Shown: piece by piece, positions 52,095-61,970 of the stretch
Layout: every line of letters starts with the position of its first letter
How positions within the stretch are numbered: the stretch's first letter is position 1
NCBI GenBank assembly: GCA_904063045.1
Contig: CAJFCJ010000002.1
Span: 3,219,891-3,283,890 of the forward strand
Direction: 5' to 3'
From: Dimorphilus gyrociliatus
Taxonomy: Eukaryota > Annelida > Polychaeta > Dinophilidae
Length of the DNA: 64,000 bases
Translations under genes and position numbers: made by a program
The notes under the pieces: model-generated
Told to the model about the DNA's origin: nothing
Databases searched by the model: none
Seen by the model: the letters and a program-made list of their open reading frames with translations, nothing else

Positions 52095-53763
52095 ATGATC
52101 TCCAAATTGAACAATTTAATGGTTTCTCTTTCATTATCTGATTCTATACAATTCGTTGAAAGGCATCCATTCCTTTCAATAATTGGAGCATTAACAGGTG
52201 TATGGACTATAAAGCAATTAAAAAAGCCAAGAAATTTACCACCTGGTCCTATAAGTTTACCTTTTATTGGAGGTACTTGGGCTCTGTATCTTTATGGAAA
52301 TCTTCAGAAATTAAGGCAAAAATACGGTGATGTATTTTCGATGTATATAGGATCCGAGTAAGTTTTATTAAGAAAGTGAACTTATTCTTATTTGTTGAAT
52401 ATTTTTTATCTAGATTGGTTATCTATATATTTTCAAAAGATCTAATAAAAGAAGTATACGTTGATAGAAGGAGCGATTTCAGTGCTGGAAATACTAATTT
52501 ATTTGATTTAACTAATAGTAATTAATGCATTTATTATAAGAAAAGAGACAAAGACTTATTGTATGATTTATTTCATTTGTAGAGAGTCTTGTGAACTCTT
52601 CCAATACCGACAGATGGAAAAAAATTAAACTCCTCATTTTACCTTTATTTAATTGCTATATCGCTCACAATTTAGAAAAAACTGTAAATTGGACAATGGA
52701 AGGAGTTTGTCGAAAACTAACTGAGAATAACAATGTCCTTAATCCAGATAAATTAATTAGGCAAGCCTTAACCCAAATAGCTTTGTCATTATATTTAAAT
52801 GAGCGTCGAAATTTGGATGATTTCGAACTGAATCTATTACAAGATACTATCTCTCAGGCTTTTAGTGCTTTTAGTAATTTTGTATTCAATCCTTTTATTA
52901 ATTTTGTACCATTTCCAAATGTTGTTTTCAGGAAGAGTTTCATTAGGCCTATAGAGTTAGGTAGAAAACTAAGACAATTCTTTCAAAATCGTTTGATTAA
53001 GCGTCAAAAGTATCATAATCAAACCAAACCTGGAGACTTTCTTCACGCCTTAATGATCTTATTCGATAATGCAACGGATGGACAGGTTATTGATATTTTT
53101 ATAATTTTAATAATCGACTCGATACACACAATATCGATTGGTATTTTATGGACAATTTTACGTCTCGCATTAAATCAGAAACTTCAATATGAAATTCACG
53201 AACTAATAGACAGGGCTACCGGAAATCGATGTCCAAATTTAACCGACCGAGCTAAATTAGCTTTAATTGAAGCTGCATTTCTTGAAGCCTTACGTCTAGA
53301 TGATTTGCTAATGGCATCCGTATATCACCGTTCTATTAAGAATACCGAATTAAAAGGTTATTTTATACCAAAAGATACTGCAGTAAAGGCAGTCGTTGAG
53401 AGCGTTCATCTTGACGAACAAGTTTATTCAGATCCATATTCTTATAAGCCTCATCGATTTCTAAGCGACAACGGACTGCTAATTAGATCCGATGAATTTT
53501 TATCCTTTGGGTTAGGTAATTAGAAATTATTTAATCACAATATATTCCTTTATCTAAATATAACGAACTCATTGATAAAAACAGGATCGAGAAGATGTAT
53601 TGGAGAGCAAATGGTCAGAATTGAAGCGTTTCTAATCTTGTCGACTCTACTGTTTAGCTTTAAAATGGAATTTGACGGTTCGGAACCATCAATCGAGCGT
53701 CAGAATAACTCTGCTATACCAACGCCACATCCATTCAAAATTAAATTCACACCTAGGCGATAA
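52095..53763 (+). CDS. Cytochrome P450, CYP2-type, copy 2
   Basis: Exons 52095-52357, 52414-52517, 52583-53515, 53585-53763; 492 residues, full length. It is a tandem paralogue of copy 1, with identical intron positions and phases. N-terminal hydrophobic anchor, LPPGPISLPFIGGTWAL hinge, K-helix EALR (357-360), and heme loop FGLGSRRCIG with Cys438. Like copy 1 it lacks the usual I-helix acid-alcohol pair (DSIHTIS at 301-307) and has WKKIK in place of WxxxR (134-138). The C-terminus is proline-rich (IPTPHPFKIKFTPRR). The PERF region is degenerate (YKPHRF). The shared oddities suggest they were present before the duplication. Probable ER mono-oxygenase or a P450 with changed chemistry; substrate unknown. 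Confidence 0.92.
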
Positions 53764-55703
53764 AATATTGAATTATAACCTTTACAAATCTTATTGTCTT
53801 ATATTTTGTTCGGAAATATTAAAATATACATTTTTGCACCAGGTTTTTTTTATCCTATTCCGTCAGTCTTTTATTAAAATATCTTTTATAAATTTCCATT
53901 TCTTAAAGATAAGAAAAAGAAAGAATCTTTCACTAAAACAATTTAATTTTATCCTTTTCACTCTTGTTATGCCTATCGTACAGTTTGAGTAGTAAGTCAA
54001 TTAGAAAAACTTTAAAAAGAGATAAAAGTTTACCTTTGGTATTGTATAACCTTCGTGTTATGTTTTGAAAGTATTATATTTTAAAGTAGAAATATTGAGA
54101 TGTTACTTAAAATAACTGTTGACTAAAAATTGGTGTCATTACATGACATTAACTTATAGAATAGTATCTATTAAATCCAATAGGATATCTTTTTTTTAAA
54201 AGCAAACTTATTTATGCATTTATTCCTGGAAAGCTCTTAGCTGGAAACCTTTATAACCAAAGGACAAAAATTTGCGTTTGAATTAAAATTGGATAGTTTT
54301 ACGTTTCTGAAAATACATATATTCGATATCCTTTTCCTCTCCGGCTAAATTATAAGAGCAAGTATATAAAGCAGTATATACTATATGTTGTCGTTTGAAT
54401 TTATCGATTCATTGACGAATTATTCTCCAATAGTTGTCCAATTCCTTTATTAGCATCAAGTCGATCTGTTTAAGGTTTTATAAATATCTTGTAAAAAAAC
54501 TTTCTGGCGATTGCTTCAAAAGATATGTAAAGACAAGTTTAAAGTAGGATGAGAAACTTGATTGAAGATCAACTGACAGATTTTATTGAAGCTCTGATAA
54601 TAGAATGTTCTTAAAACGCTTAATAGGATACCGTCATCTTTTATTTTTGTTTATAAGACTATCGTTCTTATAAGACTACTGTTCACACTATATCGATTGT
54701 TAGAAGATGATTGCAGCGTATATTTCATCTACCCACGAAACACAGGAAACTTATCTATGTTGTGTTTTTCATCTACTACCTATGGCGATCGATCTAATTG
54801 ACATTGATTGAAACTTATTCGATGTAAAATAAGTCTGGGAAATAATGATTTGGTTGTAGAATTCGTTTGATAAATGTTATAAAGCAACAAAAAGAGAAGA
54901 AACATTTAATTAAAGCATTCCGGCAAGAATAAGAATTCTTTTATATAACAAAATACTTTTATAATTAACTATACAAAATGACTTTAAACAATTTTATTAA
55001 TAAACTTCTTCCTGAAAGAGAACGCATACATCTACAGCTTTTTATAATAAATTATTCATAGAGAAACATTGCTGATTATTAGATATTTCATTAAAAATTT
55101 TATCAAAGTTAATAACCGTTAGCGACTCAATCATTCAAAAAATAATCTATTAATAGTAGCTCAAAAAGGGAACATTTCAAAAGATACTCGTTTCTTCATT
55201 CTGATGATAATTTTTTTTTTTACTAAAATACTGCTTTTATTTTCACAGAAACTCATTGATTTTGTATACTTTATTATTTTTCATTGTAAATTTTGAATAG
55301 ATTTTTTAGCTGTCTAATATTCTTTATGAATAAATTAAAAAATTAAATTTAACTCTTTAGAGTGTAATTGTTATACTATCCATTGAATAGGCTGAAACAC
55401 ACAGTAGACAGAGAGATGTTGCTACTATGTAGAAGAAGAACAAGAACAATAACAGCAGCAATATAGTTGAAAGATAATAAAGTAATATTCCGTCTTTTAT
55501 ACAGAGTTCTCGATAATCCTCCCTATAATGTAACAATAGAAAAGCTTATTTGCTAAGAAAGGAAGTGAGAAGATTACAAGTTTGACAAGGGAATTATTAT
55601 TAACTCTTTTATTAATAAATACGAAATGGAGATTAATGACGTAACTTTCATACAATTCCAATAATTCTCAAGAGATACTAAAGATCGCAATCTTCCAAAT
55701 GAC
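53764..55703. other. Downstream flank of P450 copy 2, no supported gene
   Basis: About 1.9 kb, AT-rich. The plus-strand frame 53672-53992 overlaps the end of the real P450 exon in another frame. No RNA gene, repeat or intact open frame was recognised. Confidence 0.55.
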
Positions 55704-55960
55704 GTGACCGGAAATCAACCACCGAGCTTGGCACATCTCCAGCAATTAGCATTGATAGAAGCGGCATTTTTTTGGAGCATTAAGAGCAAATGAATTATTG
55801 ACAATAACGACTAGCCACGGAGCTATTAAGTGGGGAAAATGGCAAAATTTACCTCTGTCCTTGAGTAGTAAACAAATTTAGGGACTGCCTAAATTAAAGG
55901 AAAATATTTATCAAGTGAAACTTTCAAAATGAAGATAAATTGCTTGTCTTCAGCATCGAA
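55704..55960 (+). pseudogene. Relic of a third P450 of the same subfamily
   Basis: At 55704-55772 the plus strand encodes TGNQPPSLAHLQQLALIEAAF, matching copies 1 and 2 before their K-helix (TDNQPPNLTHRQDLVLIDALY in copy 1 and LALIEAAF in copy 2). A run of seven T at 55767-55773 shifts the frame, after which GALRANELL and SHGAIK continue the same region; the Glu of ExxR is now Gly. A third weak block at 55922-55960 (FQNEDKLLVFSIE) resembles the stretch just before the heme loop. The rest of the gene is missing or unrecognisable. It lies 1.9 kb past copy 2 on the same strand, so it is a decayed tandem duplicate. Confidence 0.75.
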
Positions 55961-56010
55961 TTTATTACTCCTTAGAATTGATAATTCGTGGCTTGTTTTA
56001 TCGTAAAAAA

Positions 56011-56039
56011 AAAGAGAGAGAGAGGGGGGGGAGAGAGAG
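56011..56039. repeat. Imperfect (AG)n/(G)n microsatellite
   Basis: AG units interrupted by a run of eight to nine G and followed by more AG. Simple repeat just downstream of the P450 relic. Confidence 0.85.
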
Positions 56040-58601
56040 TAAAAGAATAAATTTGATAGTTATTATTTCTCCAGGGAAATATCACTTTCCACTATAATAG
56101 TACCTTCTGTAAAGTAAAATGAAAGACAAGAATAATCCTTTATTTGCCTAGTTTATCCCCATTCCCTCTTTTAAATAACGGATATTCATAAATACAAGTA
56201 TGATAATACTAGATAGAGAAAAAAAAATACTCTTTACTTGTCGCGTTTCTTTTGAAGATTTTTCTATAATAAAAAAGAACGCTAGACGCACTGATTTCAT
56301 AGAGTGTAAAAATAAAAGAGCTGTCTATTATCAAAGAAATACACATATATATTTTTTGCCTTGAAATTGTCCTCTGTTCTGTGAAATTTCTTTTTTCCTT
56401 TCATTATTTTTTTTTTTTTTTTATAAAAAAAACCGAAATTTACTATTTTTATATATCTAGTTATAGGAATTGTTTAGTTGAGTAATTTAGTAAAAACAGA
56501 TTTATTAGAGGCAATAGATTTTCAGCTTTAACGTTTTGTTCTCTTCATATTAAATTTCTTATAAATATTAATTGGGTATTTGAATGCTTCCGATAACTTA
56601 TAAAACAGGAATTATTAAAATCCAATTATCAAAGGAGGTAAACATAACACTTTTGGATTGGTGAAGGGGTAAATTTGTGTATATCCGTGTTTATAAATGT
56701 GTTAGCAGTTGTTTTTGACAGATGGAGAGAGAGAAATACAAAGAGAATGAGAGTGACAAAGATAGAGAGTAAATTAGACAGTAATTTGGGTGAGTAGAGT
56801 CCAATTTTAACAGTTCAAACATCACTGACCTAAAACAGAAAGTTATTAATATTGAAATATTGAGTGCCAAAAATTCTGTGGGGATTTGAATCATCCTGGG
56901 GAGATAAAATAACAGAATGAAATAGCAATTAAGAATAAATAATGTGGTCCATATTCCTTATAGAATATTAATTATTAAAAGCCAAAACCATCAAATCATA
57001 GCTTGTTCTTGTTATATTTACATGTATCTTATGTTCTATGCTCTTAGCGGCAATTCTTTTGTGTGACTAATACGCCCTCTAGTATAACCTCATTTGAATA
57101 GAAAGAAAGAGACTAGCGAGATAGAAAACAAGGAAAATAGGAAAGTAATAAAACAATTTCAAGATAAGAAGAACTAGAAAATTTCGATAATGAAACATTC
57201 ATTTTTTTAGATAGATTGTCAATAAAAAAGCTGTTTATTTGTTTATTTAGATAAATCTTAAGGATTTGCATAATAACTTGTTTAATCATATTATTTGAAT
57301 ATAGAAATACTCGTGCAGAAATATATACGTTTTTCAAACATTTTGCGTTTAATCAATTCCTTTCGTTTTTCTTCGTTTAAGCTAATTACGTTGAATTCTC
57401 TTTTATAGAAGTTAATTAGAAAGACACCTCTTAATACAGGATGCAATTTTAATTTGAAGAACATGAAAGCGACCATTTTACGTGACAGTACGTTGCAATA
57501 AATAATCTAGATTTACTTTTTGAAACTTCCATATTGTAAAATTGCTTTTTTTTTTTATTATAACAAAAACAAGAAACAAGTAGTAGAAAGAGTCGGAAAG
57601 AGAGAAGGTGAGGGTAAGGGCAATGGTAGAGGGGGAAGAGCAAATCAATGAAAATTTTCTTACCTCCTTAGCCCCTTTTGTTTATAAATTCATGAATATT
57701 ATTAGTATGTAGACAGATATCTTATACCTAAAGTGGAAAGGGGAAATGAAACTGATATTATGAACAAGTGATTTGATCCTTTTTTCACAGCTCCTGCAAA
57801 TGTTAGCTGGTGTACGAGTACCAGTGTTACAACAACACTTGTTTTAATAGTGACTTACGTTTCCCAACAAGATACAAAAAACAATTTCTACATATATATG
57901 AATTTATACATATGTATGTAAAAGAAATATGAGTGAACTTGAAAAATTCTTTCGTCTATAAATTTAAGAGACAGGAATAGATAAAATGAACAAAGATAAA
58001 TCATGAGACATCTTTTCTTTTTTGTCGCGCCTCGCTCTGTCTCTGTCTCCTTCAGACGTTTCTTCTCGCATGGCTAGACACGCTATCGATAATGTTTCCT
58101 AAGTTTTATCTTCGAAATCGCACTCTCTCAAGTTTATCATGCTTAAAAAGTATACAATATTAAAAAATTCTCTGCCCTCTAATCTCGACGAATATCTATT
58201 TTCGTTTCTACTGCAGTATTTAGTATCATATTAGACACAAGGGGAAAATAATTCTCATTTAGAATGTGAGAAACAATAGAGCAATTCATTTTTATTGACC
58301 TACAAAACACCTCTGTACTGTATTACAGTGTTTGATAAGAGAAATCACTATAAAAAAAAGGATTTCCTATATCAATTCTTCAAATATAGAAAAAAAAGAT
58401 GAAGAGAGTAGTTAAGAGGTAGATAACACAAACTCTTCTTAACATTACACAGATATCAATTTCAAGATAAACTTTATTTTTTTATAATTTATTGAATAAG
58501 AAACAATAGTTTTTAAATATAGTTAAGATAATGATTTACGCCCCCTTCTAAATTTCCATTCATAATCATTTCCAATAGTATAGCTCTCAAAGAAAGGAAT
58601 A
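56040..58601. other. Intergenic, no supported gene
   Basis: About 2.6 kb with several minus-strand frames of 60-75 codons (56691-57643) that start or end in low-complexity sequence and show no domain. No gene is called. Confidence 0.5.
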
Positions 58602-58871
58602 ATGTTGAAGAATCTAATATTTCTATCCTTCTTCATTTACATAGTAAACGCTCAAGAAAGTAAACTTTATTTTTTTATTATTTATTAGATAATCGTTTCC
58701 ATAAACTAATTATATATTACAAAAACAGGTATTAAAGTTTCCGAAGGAGTAAACTTGGCTATGCATGCAGGAATTTCCGTTGGCATGTGCTTCTTTATCC
58801 TAACAACTTGCACACTTACTACAAATTTTATCAAGAGAAAATATTTCAAGGATGTCGGTTTTCACAGTTAG
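58602..58871 (+). CDS. Tiny membrane protein with signal peptide (66 residues)
   Basis: Two short exons, 58602-58659 and 58729-58871, join in phase 1 over a 69-bp intron (GTAAAC donor, AACAG acceptor). Exon 1 is a classic signal peptide (MLKNLIFLSFFIYIVNAQE). Exon 2 gives a short extracellular stretch, one hydrophobic segment (ISVGMCFFILTTCTLTT) and a basic cytoplasmic end (FIKRKYFKD) before TAG. This is the arrangement of a small type I single-pass protein. No family is recognised. The support is the combination of splice sites, phase, signal peptide and stop-transfer basic residues; expression is unproven. Confidence 0.55.
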
Positions 58872-59732
58872 TTACTCTTTACTTTCACCCTTAAAATTTG
58901 TCATATATTAGATAAAAAGAAAAATCAATAGGCAATTATTTATATGGTGTAAAATTTCACAATAAAAGTAGAAACACAGTGTATGAAACTATAAAGACTT
59001 TTCAAGTTATTCATCAATATATTACTAACAAAGTAATCTTAGTTTTCGTAAATATACGTAAAAGTAGCGTCTTTAGAATTGTCTATTTATATTCCTTTTA
59101 TATTCATTATTATCTGCTCATAATCATAATTTTCTTTTTCTTACATATAGGAACTTATGAAGACTGAAGAGATACTTTTCAACAATGTTTCCTACTTTTC
59201 TAATAAATTGTTTCTTTAGTTAAATCTCTGCTTTAAATGAAAGTAGTATGTAACGAGTCATTAAAAATAAACAATAGTAAGATCAAACATCTTTTCAGAT
59301 TCCTTATAATTATTAATATAAATAGAATACACATGTATGTATAATATATAATAGGCTTTGCGCTAGTCTGGGAGACGTAAAAGTAAGCTTTCCTTTGTGC
59401 GCGTATACAGTGTGTAACCCTTAATAAATCAACCGTACAAAAACTTTAAATGTATACCAAAGTGATAAGTTTAAGCAAATACGTCCAATATTTATATACT
59501 ATTTAATTAATTATTACAAGAATACATGGAAAATGAGAGAAACGATAAAAATTCGATTACTAGATTACTGTACTGCTTGTGTTCTATTACTGTTGTCGGC
59601 TATATATAGAAAATATACTGTACTTAAAGGCAATAGCAAGAAACTGCTTAATGTAATAGTTAAGGGATAACCTAACTATGAAAAGAAGTATTGCTTACTT
59701 GAATAAGAAGCAGCTTATGAAATATTTATATA

Positions 59733-59774
<42 letters not shown>

Positions 59775-60470
59775 CTATATGCTAATATATCTATATTTAT
59801 TTATATAAACACAAACGTCAAAGTTTGACGAGTTGAAGGAGAAGGAGAAACAACATCTAGCTTGAATATAAATAGTAGTTGTCGTTCAAGACTATAAATA
59901 AAACATATCGGCAATACTTTAGAAGGAGTTAGGATATCTAGTCAATTCTATAAAGTATAAGAAACAAGACAAGACAGGCGAAAGGTAAAGTATTATAAAG
60001 AGCTTTGTATTAAAGGAGAAGATAGGCAATGATGAAAATATAGGATTACTCGTAAGCAGAATTGCTGAGTGGTAACGAAGAAAAAATATGAGCTTACATT
60101 GTAATACTTAGTTTAATAGATAATCAAAAAATATTTTCTTAAGTTTATTGTGTTCGTATGCTTTACTTTTCTTTATCATGACCTTTGAACTCGATTGTTG
60201 ATGCAGCCTACGCCTACAACTAAAAAGGAAACACAAAGCATGATTCCTATTTCAAACATGATTATAACGCTGATTGTAATGAGCACGAGTGTCCAATAAA
60301 AAAGGAACAACCTATAGCTTAAGGGATACTTTTTGTTCTCTCTTTTTTCTTTCATCTGAATATTCAACTCTTTCTTTGTTAATGCTTGTTGCCATAAGAT
60401 ATATTTTTTTAATCTATAAAAAAACGTCAATTAGAGGAAAAGGCGTTACCAAATTTTCAGGTACGTTTTT
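58872..60470. other. Intergenic with an AT microsatellite, no firm gene
   Basis: Contains the (AT)n run at 59738-59771. A minus-strand frame at 60176-60430 encodes a hydrophobic stretch (LFLFYWTLVLITISVIIMF) and could belong to a small membrane protein, but the frame lacks an upstream ATG near its 5' end and splicing cannot be settled. Left uncalled. Confidence 0.5.
59738..59771. repeat. (AT)n microsatellite
   Basis: About 17 uninterrupted AT units directly following an ACTGTATA motif at 59732. Confidence 0.9.
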
Positions 60471-60478
60471 ATCTTTTT

Positions 60479-60750
60479 CGAGCGGCAACAACAAAAAGCG
60501 AACGAGAGAGAGGCGGTGTTGAAAAACGACGCTAATTTGTATAGTGAACGCTGTTCGCGTGACGAAGCGTTGGTAGCGTTAAACGGTCGTAAGATCTCTG
60601 GGCATCAATTATCTCTAAATCATCATAAAGCACAGACGTTTTAGAGTAAAGAGGGTATAGCTTCGACAACGCATCTAAACCTCCGTAGGGCTTTATTAAA
60701 CCTTATTAACTTGAAGGCGAACTAGTAGCTCGAAAAAGCAAGCGTGTCCT
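60479..60750. promoter_or_regulatory. CpG-richer tract without an open frame, possible promoter or RNA gene
   Basis: CG dinucleotides are unusually frequent compared with surrounding DNA (for example AGCGAACGAG, GTTCGCGTGACGAAGCG, AGCGTTAAACGGTCG). No coding frame fits. It could be a promoter for a gene outside the visible models or a non-coding transcript. Evidence is composition only. Confidence 0.3.
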
Positions 60751-61440
60751 ATATTCCGTACGTAAAATCTGTCTAATATAATACTAGAAAAATGCATTTG
60801 ATTTCCTCTTTTTTCCCTTAACTAGAACTGATATCTGTATTTTATAGAATTATTTATATCTCAATATATGCATTTATATCTATATATCTGTATTTATACT
60901 GTATATATTTATCTATATATTTTTTTCTTTATATTCGATTCCATTTATTTCAATTGATATCTTAGAAGTAAGGATAATAGGTCTAGGCTGGATAGAATAA
61001 ATTCTCTATTTAGGATTCCCATAAATTTGTTGCAATTTAAAGCAGTGGCATATATTTACATAATCTACATCACTTTCTACATTTTCCATATATTTCGCAT
61101 ATTTTTCCAATAAATCAATAGGAAACTTACGTGCAGCGTTTATCAAATACAGGTAAAACGTTGTGTGAGTAAATATGTACAAAATTTCACTTTTATGGAA
61201 AGTTTACCAAGTGATAGACTATAGTTTTATATCTTGACCATATACCAACCTCAATTTAGTAACAATTTGAATATTTTTAATTGATGGACCATCACCAGAT
61301 GGTGCCACCCATTCAAAAACTTAATAGTTAAAACAGTATAGCACAAACCTAATAAGTAGTTTTTATGTCAACGAACACCGAACGCGATGACAAACATTGA
61401 CTTTACGCATAATTTATTAGACGCTTATTAAACGATCGAA

Positions 61441-61443
61441 ATT

Positions 61444-61495
<52 letters not shown>

Positions 61496-61569
61496 TATTA
61501 ATACACGCACATATAAATTTATATATATATACAGTATATATATATACAGTATATATATATACAGTATAT
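61441..61569. repeat. (AT)n microsatellite with three ACAGTATAT-bearing units
   Basis: A long imperfect AT run. Its right part holds three TATACAGT units at 61528, 61543 and 61558, spaced 15 bases apart, a local tandem amplification of the dispersed motif. Confidence 0.9.
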
Positions 61570-61639
61570 GTCTATATTAATACAAGATTCTTTATATGCT
61601 GTTTATATTAATATACTTGTCTTCTAAAAATATGATGCT

Positions 61640-61970
61640 TGTGTGAGGAGATGCACGACGTACGTACGATTGTTGCCTAATTCCACTAATTACTGAAGCG
61701 TCGTTTTGCGTTAGATGTCGAGGACAGTCTCTAATCACAGTCGAACGCGTTTGTCAGTCTTTGTTCTGAACTTAGCTTTATCTGTTTTTATGTAAAGGAC
61801 GCCATAAATTCTGGCCGCGAGTCTGTCTATTGATTAGTGGAATATTAGCTTGATTAGCCAGAGACAAACTGCGCGGTTCCCTTTCTGTTTGTCAAGTTCA
61901 GAATATAGATAGTCTCTATAAAGCTGGTTGCGTTGTTTGCTCTGCACGGTCAATATGAGTTGTTTTTCAT
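61640..61970. promoter_or_regulatory. Second CpG-richer tract with a TATA-like box
   Basis: Locally higher GC and CG content (GTACGTACG, GCGTCGTTTTGCG, CGAACGCG, GGCCGCGAG, GCGCGG). CTATAAAG at about 61916 is followed some 40 bases later by ATG (61957) and then a possible GT donor near 61979, which would suit a plus-strand first exon. TTCTGAACTT and AAGTTCAGAA form a distant inverted pair (61765 and 61893). No downstream exon was identified. Confidence 0.25.

Noticed and set aside
60176-60430. Minus-strand frame with hydrophobic segments
   Set aside because: No ATG at its 5' end, no confirmed splice partner; kept only as a remark in the intergenic entry.
61441-61569. Centromere or telomere-like array
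   Set aside because: It is an ordinary AT microsatellite with a short 15-base local repeat, with no telomeric repeat units.
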